DNA of 64,000 nucleotides from Anoplopoma fimbria (GCF_027596085.1 NC_072450.1:7032903-7096902); one strand, 5' to 3'; numbered from the stretch's first letter, positions 12,965 through 25,860 are shown. Program-made: numbers and translations. The notes: a model not told the origin generated them from the letters alone.

Positions 12965-13552
12965 GGCTGTGTCCAAAATAAGTCATTACTAGTTTTCCCA
13001 TTTTGTAGTGCTCTCTGCATGTATGGTGGGAACTATTATACCCTATATAGTGAACTCAAAGAATCCCACAATGCATAATGAAAAGTAGTGTAAAACCGAT
13101 GGTAACTAACCGAGCAATATATACCATCATGCATTGCGCTGATGGAAGATTGCAGACGCAGAAGCGGAGACAGAGCAACGCCATTGAGACAAATCCATGA
13201 GTTGTGGCATATATCTATATATCTCTGTCTAGATATATCTATATCTATCTATATCTACATATATTTAAACTGAGCAGAGCAGCGCATCACAACACAAACG
13301 GCCACAGAGTTCTTGGTATTTAATCATTTGGAAAATTTCTAAGCATCACTGAGTATTTTCGCTAAGAGGCATGTTTTAATTGCACTGAAGCAGTGACGTA
13401 ATTAACGGGACACAGAAAAAATGACCCGAGTAGAGTCCGAAATGTATTTTTTCTTTTTCACATTGAGCACATTATATATTCTTCAATGTATTCCGCTACA
13501 TAGAACTCCCTGGATTGTGAGTAGGGAGTTGTGAATGAGTGAATGACTTCGG
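12965..13552. mobile_element. Miniature DNA transposon, 3' end truncated
   Basis: The left end GGCTGTGTCCAAAATAAGT and, at the right, the imperfect complementary sequence GAGTGAATGACTTCGGA match the ends of a common teleost non-autonomous DNA transposon whose ends read about GGCTGTGTCCGAAAT. The inner CCCTATATAGTGAACTC motif is typical of it. An AT-rich tetranucleotide-like patch lies at 13,209-13,265. The last bases of the right terminal repeat are missing: the sequence switches straight into copy B of the duplicated segment at 13,553. Confidence 0.6.
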
Positions 13553-15015
13553 AGGAGCTGATTAGAGGGAATGAGGTACAGGTGTGCAGGCAGGTATTGA
13601 TGAGGTGACTGAGGAACAACGGGGGGAACTCAGATCAGCTCGGCAGGAGAGGAATCAAAGAGTCAAAGCAGACAACGATTGTTAGAACTGAGGAAACAAT
13701 ATTGTAATTGACAGTACTGTGTCTACATGCACTAAATATTCAGTTTTTGAGCCCTCATTCCGACAATATTCCTACTAAGCTGTTATCATGGCTAATGAAT
13801 AATTTTCCAGTTTACATGCAGGCGTGTATACTCTAATTAGCTCGGTTTCAGCTCCCATCAACTCCTGAGTGAAATGTTTGTTCAAGGAAACATTTTTCTG
13901 AGTAGACTGAAAGCTTATTGATATGCTGGATGGTGTTTTTTAATTTCAGTTATTATCATTTTTATCAAAAATATTGCAGTGAAGTATACTCTTCAAGCTG
14001 TTAGATTTTAAATCCATCAGTACATTCTTCAGTCTCAGTACATATCAACTCCTTTATAACCATATTTGAGCGATACAAACAACATTTTTCATTGCTATGT
14101 GTAATAGAAATTGTATGGTAATTGTAATACTTAAAGTAGTAGTTTTTTAATATAATATCTATTTTAGATCGTAATATATTTGTATGGAAATGACCTCAAC
14201 CTCTTTAAAGCAAATAATGTGGTGGAGGCACACAATAGGTTAAATCTCTGTGCCGAAAACCACAGAAATAAAGCCAATGGAAAATCAATAATTACTTTCT
14301 TTCTTCTTCCTTTCTCATTGTGGACACAATCATTTCCAAGTCATTTTCCCCCTAAACCTAGCCTAAGGGCCTTTACAAAACATTTCCTTTTTCTTTTCTT
14401 TTTCCACACATCAATATACTTTTTAGAAATGTTTTCTATGCAAACTTTCAAAGAACAGAATCTTCTATTATGTAGGCATCAACCAATCTTGCAGTGAGGG
14501 TTTTTATAAAACCACAAACTGGGGGACTCTGTAGTCTGAACCAATACGCCAAACTTTATTACTCCTTTCAACTTTGACAAAGGCAGCGCATAGCAGATCC
14601 ACCCCTTACATTCTTACCATTCACAATAAAATCCATAAACATATAATAATTGCAGACTAGTATCACACATTTTTGTCAGCCTTTGGTGTGTAAATTACTT
14701 AAACCTAATATGAAATGCTTTCCACAGGTGTCGGCAAATAATTGTATCACATACACTTAATGCGCTGTTAAGACGATGTGATCATTTCACAAATTTCTGA
14801 GAGATCATGTTGGTTTAAATACCCCTCGATTCTTTTGAAGGCCTTTGTCACCAGTTTGAAGAAGTTTAAACAGTTTATAATGTCAAACTTTTTGAGTGAA
14901 CAAAGAGACTGAATCCACCTAGCCTGAACTTGGAATAAAGTACTTGGTCTTTGAATTTAACCCCTCAATCAAATATCACACCGTAGCAATGACTAAATTC
15001 CACCGTTCTGATAGT
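13553..15015. repeat. Duplicated segment, copy B
   Basis: Begins GGAGCTGATTAGAGGG directly after the truncated miniature element and matches copy A (10,670-11,420) in four colinear blocks. It carries two parts absent from A: about 13,745-13,930 and about 14,160-14,850. The latter includes an AT-rich piece with a 105-codon frame that shows no recognised domain. Identity looks highest in the first 190 bp and lower afterwards (judged by eye). Confidence 0.75.
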
Positions 15016-15019
15016 TTCT

Positions 15020-16100
15020 CAACACATCTTGGTGTGAAAAATCTTGAACAAAGCCTCCATCCAGACCGCTGATGCCTCAGGATCCCGACGGAGCCGTTCC
15101 AGGCCGGCCCTCTCTAACAAGATCAGACCCAGCCCTCATAGATTCTATTACCCGACCACTATATTACATTACATCTCCATTTACGAACCTTAAGCAGCTC
15201 CAAGCACGGCTGGGGCTTCGACCTTGTCAAAGAGGAGAAACTCTGACCAGATTGAGTAAGAGAGTGAATGAGAGAGGAGGGAAGAGACGGAGAAAAAAAA
15301 AACCTCAGAGAGACAGGCTGCACTGTAGGAAGCGTGTTTGAGAAGATGGAGAGAGCTGGGGGGGAGGAGGAGAGGGAGAAAAGGGAAAATAGAAAATCGA
15401 TAAGCCGGGGGAGCAGGAGGATGAAGATTGAAGGATGATGTGGATGGGATTTTGGGGGGGCTGGGGAGGAGGTGGCCTTTGAGAGATTGAGGAGTAGCTT
15501 AGGGTGAAGACGGTGATGGCGATCACTGAAAACGTATCGATGAAGCTGACGTGAGACGATGATGACCAAAGGTGACCAGCTCGTCTCCTGAGACGTTTGG
15601 GGGTCACAGCTTTCAGACTTTACCAGAGAGACGGACAGAGTCTTCTTCTGTTATTGAGACATGTCTGTTTTCTCCCTTCTCCTCTGATCTGAAAACATGT
15701 CTCAGGAACTCCAGCGGTTGTGACACTCCATCCGCCTCATTGTCCACAAAGAAAGAGGCGGACAATCACTCCGTCAATGATTTATTTTTTCAAGGTGATA
15801 GTCTGCTACAAAAAAAACTTGATCTGTCAGTCTACCTCACTCAGTCTAGTGTCCTTGGCTATTGTGGTGAAGTCACTTCCCCCAACAGACCAGAAAAAAA
15901 GCCATTTGTTCATCGGGAAAAAAAGCTGTGATGGATTCATTGTATTCACCCGTTTGTTTGTATTGAGGGTTAGATGGGTTTTTGACTTTTTGATCGAGGC
16001 TAGCGTTAAGGTTCTAGGTGCCAAAATACGACGGCCGATATTTTACTACACCATGTAGAGCCATGAAAATCTTTACAGACACTTCATGATGACTCATTTT
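15020..16100. other. Non-coding stretch
   Basis: Contains a purine-rich patch at 15,255-15,450 (GAGA/GGAGG). Its complementary strand gives long serine/proline-rich open frames that are composition artefacts. No domain, splice pair or transposon was identified. Confidence 0.5.
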
Positions 16101-16104
16101 AGTC

Positions 16105-16352
16105 TTTTATGAGCCATCAGGTCAAAACTTGTATTTAATTTGTTGCTTTAAGACCAAACACCTTCCAAACTGATCCCAGTCTTATCAGCGTATGCTATAC
16201 GTTATGTTTAGTGCTAATAAGCAACTGTTAGCATACTTATACGTTAAACTATGATGGTGAAGATGGTAAACATTCTACTTGCTAAATCTCAGCATATTAG
16301 CATTATGACTGTTAGCCTTTAGCTCAAAGTACAGCCTCACAGACGCTTGCAT
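16105..16352 (+). repeat. Dispersed teleost repeat family A, 3' half
   Basis: Carries the ordered landmarks CCATCAGGTCAAAACTTGTA, GTTATGTTTAGTGCTAATAA, TGATGGTGAAGATGGTAAAC, GTTAGCCTTTAGCTCAAAG and ACAGCCTCACAGACG. I recognise this order from a very common fish interspersed repeat. Other pieces are at 29,620-30,400, 45,655-45,785, 46,115-46,330 and 59,505-59,660. Confidence 0.65.
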
Positions 16353-19300
16353 TTCTTTTTCAGTCTTGTTTGTACTCTGAATGCTACATGCTAAGTAATG
16401 TCAAGAAGATGATAAGAAAGTAATCTTTACACCAAACTTGCATTAAAATTATAGCTGCAGAGCATGATGAATTGCACATTAACAATCAATCAAACTAATT
16501 AATTGACATAGTTTTGCTGTTGTTAAACCTTGACTCCATTTACTTTGTTTCATCAACGATTTACTTCACTACTTTTGTCTGTTTTTGGATTCTCCATTTA
16601 CCGCAAAGGCAAGAAAGACAAAGTTTTCTTCAAGAATTCAAGGTAACACGCGGTGAGTAATTGATAAACAAACGGTTATTATGTGGTGGAAGTATTCCTT
16701 CAATGCGGCCTTGGATGACTTTGTTGACAGAGACTACGAGCAGTTAACCATTTCTTATCTACAGAGCCTCCATACCCTTGGGAATAAAGCCTCATCCTTC
16801 CCTCAGCAGGAGACCGAACCTAAACTGTTTCATCCACTGAATCACTGAGCCACCACCTAAACAAGGACAATTTTAATGCAAAATAATCCGCTCCATCTAT
16901 TTTCCTTCCAGATAAGTCACGTTGACCCCTTTGGATGAGGAACAGCGGGGGGACTTGTAAATGATTCTCCATTTGTCAGAATGAGCGATTGTAAATCGGA
17001 GGCATCCATCGGTGATGGTGATGCATTTCTCCTCCCTCGGTCCGCATAGTGATTATAACTCTCATTTGGTTCTCATATTACATCACTAGAAAGCCTGCCA
17101 GTGCTCAGGGCGTGCATTACTTACCAACTAATGCACCCACCCAGCCCAGATATAGTACACTTTATGCCCTAATGTTGCCTGCTGCTTCATAATACGGCCA
17201 TTATTTGCCAGCATACTGATGTTTTCTCATCATGTTTGGTAACTGAGGAATGTGCAGGCAGATAAACACTCACATGTGGAGACACACAAACTCTTATTTC
17301 CTCTCCTCCTGTCTATCTCTCCGTCTCCCTGCTCTCCTCATCCCTCTCAGCTTTTCTATTTCAGAGGAAGGACCTAATGAATATTTCCCTTTGAGTGTGA
17401 GAGTGTAAAACAAACACAAGCCTGGATCTCCTTCCCCTTTTTTTTTGTGGTTCCTCGGAGGGGAAAATTTAAGATGCATGAAAAAGGAGTGAGACTGAAG
17501 ATCATATGCAGTATTTTGGCATCTGCACTGCCTCTTCTCCTCTAACCAAATCCTCTCCAGTCCTGTGATCATCTCCAACAACATTTCCAACACTGTTGAC
17601 AGAGAGAGAGAAGCTGCTGTAAAGAGGATGTCTGCCACCCATAACGAGCTGCTGATAACTCTGCAGATAACTAAAGAAATAACATAGGAAAAGTGAGAAT
17701 GCAATCATGTCACAGACAAAAAGCCTTTGCATTTTCCATCAGATATGCACTTTTAAAAAAATGACGTCATGTTGTGTCAATCATGTTTACACACTTTGGT
17801 CCGTCGTTTAAGTCTGGAAAGTTTGGATTTCCCGGCAAAAGCCGAAAGAGGGTTGTTTGAGCTCTCAAAGCCACCGTTTTTCTCCCAGCGTAAAGTCCTT
17901 TACAAAAAATAAAATAAGACAGAGATGAAGAATTTAAGCTAGTTCTGCAATTAGAAAAATAGCTTAGAATCCAAGATTGTTGCAAAACAAAGGATGAAGA
18001 ATGATAGTGACTGTACTCTAAGCATCTTAACAATAGCTTCCTGTTTTTGTCATTCATTAATCAGGTTTAGAGATTGAGCTGCACCCAATAAAATTTTGCT
18101 AGCGACATATCAGTCTAGAAAATCTGCGAATCTCGTCTCGAAATGAAAAGCCTGCTTTTCTTACTTCCGTGAGAAAATCAGAGATGAATTGTTTTAAAGA
18201 ATAATCCATGAGAGGTAAATCTGCCCCCTAGCTCCTGCACAGTTCAGGAACAGAAAGCTTGAGAAGCATAGGATCAGTAAATGAGACGGATCCTTGAATT
18301 GGCCAATCATCATTGTCAATGATGATTGGCCAATGCAATCAGTGTTGTAATTTTGGGCACCTCTCTCTGAGCCTTGCAGCAACAACATAGTGCCTTCTTC
18401 TCAATTGGTTCATGGTATTATACATATTTACATATTTTAGAAATAAATGAAGCTGTAACTAGAAGAATCATTTACATGACTTGATTTTCATGCAGTGAGT
18501 TTTATATAAAAGGTCTACGTCTCTCATTTCAAATGTAAATATGTTTCCAATGTGTTAAATGTGCTGACCTGGGCTTTTCTTCCGAGTTAGATAATAGCTC
18601 CATGTAATCTCAGCTCTTGTTCCTCTCTGTTACCGCCAACTGTCTCGCTGGTTCTCTGGGGTGGCCGCTCAATGCAGCAGGCCTCCCCGTGGCCACGTCT
18701 GATATGTATCGACTCTGATCAAAGGGGCTCCGGCAGGAAGATTACCCAGAGAGTCCGGGGTTTCCGCTGGGCACAGATGGCACACAGCGAGGCTGGAGGC
18801 CTGGGGCAGGAGCTGGTGAGGAAAAAAATCAGAGAGATGTGGGCACGGGGCTGGGGCCGTCTGGGGAGAAGAGCCCCCTGGCCGCTGACAGTCCATCCAA
18901 ATGGAGGCAATCTTGTAGCCCCCTCAAGGGAATGGCTTGCAAATGTACCAGCAGGAGTGGGGAGGAAGGGGGAGAAAGGATGATGTGGTGGAGGAGAGGC
19001 AGGCAATCTCGGTGTGTCCTTTGAAGCTTGTCTTATGGCTTTTCTCTGTCAGGTCTCTCTCCAGGGACACTTGGGAAATCTGGTTCTGGAAGGCATCCGT
19101 ACCTTAAAAAATCCGAGGCTGAGTTCAAGCATCCAGCCTGGAGAGTCTCTGCATACAGTGAAGAGCTCCCAACAAAACCTGTGACATTCAGACTACCATT
19201 AGATCAGAGGCACTGACATGTGAACAAGGCATGGCAGCGATAGTGTAGATGATGCAGAATGTGGCTAAAGTAAAAAATCGTATTTCTGTAGTTTTTGTCA

Positions 19301-20900
19301 ATGATAGGGAGAAGGATAGAGAGCAACCCCAGCTGAAGGTTCAGGAGAAAAAAACTTCAAAGAAAAGGGTTGTCCACACAAAAAAAACGAAATATTGACG
19401 CAACATTTCGACCTACAAGGGCTTTAACAGTTTTTTCTCTGTGAAAGTACAACATTTCTGAGGCGAAAATGTTATCATTTCTGATTAAATCTTACACTGA
19501 CTAAATCTTTCTGACTAAATCTTACACATTGCACATTGCAGCCTCCACATTTTGGACTGTTGGTTAGTCGGATCACGCAATTTGAAGACACAACTCTGGG
19601 ATTTATTGATAGTGGTAATGATTATTAGTCGCTGCAGTTGCTTTATATGCAGTCAAAGAAAGTTTTAAGAAAGTTCATGTTACCTGCACTATAAAAGATG
19701 CAGTTGTACACTAAAGAGTAGAGTCCCCATCTCTGAAGTCTTTTGTTATGTATAAAGCAACATCACATTTTTTTTTTAAACCAGTTCTCAAAGCAGACCT
19801 GCATGTGTTTGTGCCTGAGCTCCAGTCTTTTCTGCAGAGGTCCCCGGTCAAAAGCCTATCTTTAGCCTGCTGCGTGATTGTGGCAGAGCTCTGTAGGCCT
19901 TGTTTAGTCCCCCAGTGCAGAACTAATGTGCTTCAGATCAATAGTGCTCAGAGGCAGGGCTGAAATGAAGTCTGCACAACAGCAACAGAAACATGGCCAC
20001 AGTTCTATCACCATGCCACCCCTTCTCTCTCTCACCAACAGAGACAAATGCTTTGGACTTTTCCTTTGTTTAATCTGAGTTTAAAAGCTTTTTTTTTTTT
20101 TTTTAAAGTGCACCATTGCTGCCGAAAGAAAAAGAAAAATACTCTGAGAATATGTGGTCTTATTATTTGCTGATTTGGTTTTCAGCGTGACATATTGTCT
20201 CTCAAACGTCCACATTGATTGTCTTTTCTTCTTTTTTCTTCTTTCAATTTCTGTGAGGCAATTCATGTATGGTATTCTTTCAGGCTTGGTCAGGACTAAA
20301 TAGCCTTATCTGAGCCCGCCTCGTGTACGGCGTGTCAGAGACGATTGTTTTCGGAGGACATCACAGGCAGATAGGCAGATACTGCCGCACGCCGTCTCCT
20401 TGTCAATCCTCTGAGCGGCAGCATGTGCGTTCACTCTGTGTTATCAGGTGGGAGATTGATTTCTGTGTCCATCTTGTTTGCCCTTCCCTTTGTGTTTCAA
20501 AGCTCAATTTAGAGAGGCCTATGATGTATTGACGCACGCACCGTGAATTACCCTGCTAAAAGATGCAAGCGCACAAAAAACGTCTCGCAGAAACGTACAG
20601 GTTCTGTCCTTCCATTTGCGGCGGGGGTTGTTGCCGTTCAGGGCACGTCCTCGAGGCGAGGCGGCGTGTGATGCCTCGCAGAGATGAGGCTCATGTTTGG
20701 CAGCCAAATGTCTGAGTGCAGCAGTAGCACTAACTAGATCAAGCCGCCCTAAAATAGGATGTCAATGGTGACTAATATGAAGAAACTATTTGCCTTGTGG
20801 CCAAGCTTCCTTTTATTTTTTTGGGGCTCTATTCGCCTCGCAAAACGCATTCATCACTCAGCAACACAATAAGCGAACAAACACCATCACTCTCTGCAGC
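16353..20900. other. Non-coding stretch with possible conserved blocks
   Basis: No gene was recognised. The block at 16,900-17,240 is unique, balanced in composition and rich in AT-core motifs, so it is a candidate conserved non-coding element, as are 18,640-19,200 and 20,280-20,720. The open frames on both strands at 18,670-19,020 reflect GC-rich composition without domain signatures. A perfect palindrome at 18,298-18,334 is listed separately. Confidence 0.4.
18298..18334. repeat. Perfect inverted repeat, 18-bp arms, 1-bp spacer
   Basis: Left arm ATTGGCCAATCATCATTG (18298-18315), one T, then its exact reverse complement (18317-18334). Each arm holds an ATTGG/CCAAT box, so four NF-Y-type cores are packed into 37 bp. 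It could extrude as a hairpin or be a small regulatory palindrome. Confidence 0.9.
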
Positions 20901-20919
20901 AGGAACCCGCCATCCCCCC

Positions 20920-20920
<1 letters not shown>

Positions 20921-21009
<89 letters not shown>
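20921..21009. repeat. (AC)n microsatellite
   Basis: Pure AC dinucleotides over 89 bp. Confidence 0.95.
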
Positions 21010-21010
<1 letters not shown>

Positions 21011-21029
21011 TCTCCCTCCATAAACCTAG

Positions 21030-21560
21030 GCCTTTACTTCATTACCTCGACAGGCCGTTTGTAGGTCTGAATGCTGCACGTCTAATTAAGAAACTTGCTT
21101 AATTAAAAAAGAGGCAATAAGCCTTTAATGGTGACGGAAAATAATGACTGTGTCAGTGAGGGGACACAGTAATGACCAAATGAAATACTCATTCTTGTAC
21201 TTAGACGATCCTTGACTGCTGTCCGCCTCTGCAGCAGCCGGACCTGCAAAAACCCTCAGCCAGCCGCCATTGTTGTTTGGTCAGGAGGACAAATTAGATA
21301 GTTAGCGTCTGTAATAGATGTGGCAGTAAAAGCTACCACGGTCATATTAGCTCTGCTTCCTCACCCATCAAGAGCCGAGCAGAATATCAGCCACTAAAGG
21401 CCTTGAGGAGAGGAGGCACGTCTCCAGAATACAGAGGAGCATCCAGCTAAATGCCAATGGGCCACAGTCATTAATCTAATGTTTCAGGACTATAATTATG
21501 CTCATTCAGTCTCTGTGATGTACAGATTTGAGAGTTCAGCGGCGTCAGATGGTTGTAATA
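21030..21560. promoter_or_regulatory. Candidate conserved non-coding element
   Basis: Unique sequence with TCTAATTAAGAAACTTGC, a second TTAATTAA core (near 21,100), ATGGTGACGG and CATTGTTGTTTGG (SOX-like), and no coding potential. The mix of homeodomain cores and GC-richer unique sequence resembles vertebrate developmental enhancers. No alignment could be run, so this remains a suggestion. Confidence 0.25.
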
Positions 21561-21871
21561 TTGTAAAGTGTTGAGTTTTTGATGTTAATTGTCCAACGTT
21601 TGACCTCGTTCACATTCAAGTCGGAAACAGACATTTTAAAATCCTGTGGAAAGACTCACGTGTTTAACGAGTGAGGTTTGGAGAGTACAGTCGCGTAAAC
21701 TTTAGACTTCAGTCTCAAACAGTCTGAAACATCACATGAATATCTACTAAACTAAAATGTTTCATTGAATCATAACTGCTATAAGGCTGCTTGATATCAA
21801 ACTGTACATTCTGTGTACTCTCCTGTCATTTGTACATATCGGCTTAGATTCTACATGATCAGGAAAATTAT

Positions 21872-22330
21872 TTATTAAAGGGATGGTTACGATTTTCTGA
21901 CGTGGGGTTGTTTGGGATCCTTTTCAATAGTCATGGTATAAGTTACAGTAGATCACGGCCTGCACGTTTGCTGTTTGGAGAAGCAGAAATGAGTTCCTGC
22001 AGGAAAAAAAGCAATGACCTCCTGTGGACGGGGGCAGCAGCAAAACAAATTTTAACCACCTAAAACATCAATATCAGTTTAAGTCTACATTTTATTTAAA
22101 ATTATATTTTCACTGCTTTACCTTGCTGTCAGACACTCCTCTCCGACGGGGAACTGAAGACGTTATGTTTAATCTCTTCAAAGCCACAGCGCTCCATTGA
22201 CAAAGAGGATTTTTACCTCTCAGAACAGAACCGCTGTGTCTATGGTTAGTTTATTTTATGTAATTGTGTGACTTTGGTGAATCCAGATTTACTGTTTACA
22301 ACAAAGTCACACAGTTACCCCAAAAAAACT
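21872..22330 (+). repeat. Dispersed teleost repeat (family F)
   Basis: Begins TTAAAGGGATGGTTACGATT, continues TTCTGACGTGGGGTTGTTTG, then GGACGGGGGCAGCAGCAAAA and TTACCTTGCTGTCAGACACT. These landmarks in this order match an interspersed fish repeat that I recognise. It is diverged, and the terminal repeats are not clear. Confidence 0.55.
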
Positions 22331-22439
22331 AACCCATCAAGGCATGTAATTCTTAAAAGAAAATGTAAACATACTTATCATCCACCTTCATTATTTTCTG
22401 TAACAGAGTACGGATTTATAGACACAACATAAGTAAGTT

Positions 22440-24520
22440 TTTTTTAATTTGGTTCAAAAACAGAAGAGAGGTCATCAACAAGCAACGAAATCCAAAAGGG
22501 AATGCAACAAACAAAGCTATGGCTGAGTGCCAGGTATGTAGGCTTTACTGAGAAGATCATTAGGTAATTAGGAGCAGGTGTGCTTAATATTCAGAGAAAA
22601 ATAACTAAATATTTACAAGATTAAAGTTGTTAATTTACGGGGAAAAAAACGTGGATACTCGCTGAGGTTAAAGTCACAAATAAAGTCTCACGACACCTTC
22701 GTTAAGGCCTCCTCTACTCTGTGTTACCGATGGTATTAAGATACAGCGATTATGCTTTACTCGATACGCAGCAAGACAATCTACGATACAACAAATGATT
22801 CAAGGATTATTTATTATCATTATGCAGCACAGGGATGCACAACCAAATGCAGTTGTAGTCCATTTGCAACACAAAAAGACAAGACCAAAACAAGACCAAA
22901 AACAGCAGCGCTTTCCTTTAGTGCATTTCATGTTTTCGTTTCAACGGTCAAGAACACAACTGTGGGAATGTCACTAAAAAATTACATTTATTATCATGGT
23001 AAACTTATACATACACACATATGTGTCAATAAAAGAGGTTAATGATTTCTTTTGGTGGGTGTTTTATGGGAATGTGGATCTTTCAGAATAATTTAAGGAC
23101 TGCTTATGGTTTGCAATGCACCACATTTAATGTGTGTCATGCAGTGTGGGGCTCGCACTGGTCTGGTCTCGGTTTAGGTGGTCTTGACTACTGGGAAGAA
23201 GTTTAAAGCAACACACATTGAAAAATGCTCAAGTTAAGTACCTCAAAATTGTAATAAAATACAGTATCAGACTAAATGCACTTACTTTACAACAGAAAAA
23301 AAGGGAATTGCAGAAATGCAAAGTTCACTCCTCCTCTTTTTCACACATTGCCAGAGAATTATCTGGTGTATTGTCCCTTTAAGGAGAGCCATCATAACTT
23401 GTGAGAACGCCATAACTTTTGCTGTGTGCAGCGTGCGATATAAATACCAGCAGCGTGGCTTGTGAATGCATGTAAATACCTTCATGAATGCTAATGGCAC
23501 ATTTACAATACAAAGCAGCGCGTTCAAGAAGGTGAAGGAGCCCTAACGTAATGCGTTTGCTACATAACGGATGGTGGCATCCGGCTGTAAATTTCCTTGC
23601 ACAAGGCCAGCAACTCTGCCATCATGTGACCCTGTGGTTGAGTGGAGTGGGGCGAGGGAAGTCGGAGGAGGAAGATGGAGTCAAGGATGTGCTTGATCTT
23701 CACTCAGTTTAGGCCGAGCTGTGATTGGTGGGCTCCAGTATAACGGCGTTGTTTGTTGCCACAGCGTGAGGGGGAGAATTTTTTTTAGGCCCAGTGTGGC
23801 GTAGAAGGAGTTGTAAAGAGCAGCAGTCAGGGATGGTGTTCGGTGTGAAATGGCAGCAAAGGTTTCATGCACGCGAAACAATTCCAGTGCCTTTTTTTTA
23901 AACTGGGACCTTGAAGTTGATGATGAAAGTCGGCACAGCTTCTCACGTCATTATTGCAGACATGAAAGAAGAAAATAAGTCACCTCAATATTGGCTATGA
24001 ACAGAACGGACTCTTCAATCACACAACGCAGCGTTTCCTATTTTATCCGAAGCCGCCACTGCAGCACCGCCTGCTCTATCGTGTTTCATTGTCTCCGAGT
24101 TGATTCAATGGACTAAAATGAGATTTAGACTTTTATTCCTGCAGGAGAGGACAAAAGCTCTCCAGAGTGGAATCACTGACTGGAAGAAAAGAAAAAGAAA
24201 ATCCTCATGCGTCAAGGTTTCTTTCCCCTGCTCAAGTATAAATGGCTTGTCATTATTATCAGATTGTGTTTCTATCTGGAGTTTATTGAGAATTCTAAGC
24301 AGAGGTTTCACTTGACTTCATGAATTTGCCTTCAGTTTTACTTTGTTTAGTGTCATAGCAGGAGGAGCACCCGAGTCACTTTTATGTGAAAGTCTTACTT
24401 GAAATCAAAAATCTTAAAAACATCCATGAAGGTCTGACCCAGTAAAATTTCCATAACACTTTCAACTCAGCACAAGTTTGAATTTATTCATGTGCAGCAT
24501 CTCGAGGTGGAATATGCACA
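22440..24520. other. Non-coding stretch
   Basis: AT-rich with no gene signature. The block at 23,540-24,090 is less AT-rich and could be unique regulatory sequence. No RNA gene was seen. Confidence 0.45.
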
Positions 24521-24539
24521 CTGATAGCTAAAGGGGACA

Positions 24540-25145
24540 CACGGGTGAATGGGGTAAAAATATATAATAGTCATAGTATAATAGATATCACCATGAAACT
24601 TTCCCAGTTGGTTTCTTACATTAAGACAGTTTTCTGAATTGTTTTAAATATGCAAATGAAGCATTATTGTATTAGATATTTCATTTTGTTGACATATTAG
24701 AGTCAAAGGTTTTAAGAGAAGGAGTTTTGGATTATGTCTTTGTATCACTACATAAATCAGAAAATACTGTCAGCAGCCATGAAACAAATTGGCCATTTTT
24801 GCCATGTTTTTAGGAACAAAATGTTGCATAAATCAGGCTATGAATGACATATGAACAATGCCCTTTGTTAACACCTTCAGAATATAGATAGGAATGAATG
24901 AATGAGTTTAAATGCTACTGACGTGGAGATTTTATCATGAAACTTCCCGCGTTGATTACTCACATTACAACGATTTATTTGCAAATGAGGCATCAACTTA
25001 TGCTAACATTTGGTGACTTTAGGAGGAATCTAGAAATGTGCACAGACAAAGTAGTAAAATAAACGCCTAAATGCGTGTTTTGGATGTTGTCTTTCCAATA
25101 GTGTGAAATAAGTCACTTTATGAGGGTAAATAGCCCCAAATCTTA
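24540..25145 (+). repeat. Two diverged tandem copies of one dispersed repeat
   Basis: The motif ATGAAACTT(T)CCC, then GTTG, TCACATTA and GCAAATGA.GCAT occurs at 24,592-24,665 and again at 24,938-24,993. Similar downstream sequence (TTTTGGAT.ATGTCTTT and TTTTGGATGTTGTCTTTCC) follows each copy. The copies are about 345 bp apart, in the same orientation and clearly diverged. Confidence 0.5.
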
Positions 25146-25359
25146 AAATTGTTCCATGCATAAGAATCGTTACATATACGAAGTCTGAAAAGAGCCTTTG
25201 GTTTCTTTCCCCGCTCATTCCTATTCCAGACAGCAGCACCATGTGACCCACCTCCTCTGTCCTCCTTCGTGATAAACAGCGAGCTTCACACGGTGCCCTC
25301 AGTGTTTGAGCGTCTGATGAACGCACGGACGATGCAGCGTTAATGGGTTTGTGAGTGCT

Positions 25360-25607
25360 GTTTTAATTTCCCATGTGGAGGCCGGGGGGGAGCCCGTCCT
25401 CCTGACCCTGGCATGTGTCGGATAGCCCCTTCCAGAGCTCAGCAGAGAAAAACGGCCTTATTAGCCCAGTTCATTAAAATCATTAATAGTCATGAAATGA
25501 GAGGCACCAGAGTCCAAAAGGCTTAATGCTCCATCCATATTAATTAGACGCCCACAAATCTGAAGTGAGGGAAAGCGGTGGCTGCTGCGGCGCACACACA
25601 CAAACAT

Positions 25608-25644
<37 letters not shown>

Positions 25645-25860
25645 TGCACACACACACACACACACGTTTAAGCAACCTGCCTACTGTGGCGTAACCTCCT
25701 CACACCCCTCCCCCACACCCCCACACCCAATCCCCCCCCCCGACTGTCACCGCCGCTACCCTCCTGTTACTACTCCCGATTAAATTCCGTTTTAATTAAA
25801 ACTGATCACATTAAGAAACTGATGTGGTTAATTAACTGGACTCTGGTGGAAGTGGCTTCC
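25360..25860. promoter_or_regulatory. Candidate conserved non-coding element interrupted by a CA tract
   Basis: Flanks of the CA tract hold AT-rich homeodomain cores in otherwise unique sequence: TCATTAAAATCATTAATAG (near 25,471), CATATTAATTAGACG (near 25,536), GTTTTAATTAAAACTG (25,788) and GGTTAATTAACTGG (25,827). TTTTAATTAAAA and GTTAATTAAC are palindromic. The enhancer call is inference only. Confidence 0.25.
25593..25665. repeat. (CA)n microsatellite, interrupted
   Basis: CA dinucleotides broken by two CAAACATG units. Confidence 0.9.

Noticed and set aside
15159..15607. 136- and 100-codon minus-strand frames
   Set aside because: Serine/proline/leucine-rich translation of a purine-rich patch; no family resemblance.
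18669..19024. Overlapping open frames on both strands in GC-richer sequence
   Set aside because: No recognised domain, no consistent frame and no splice signals that would connect them.
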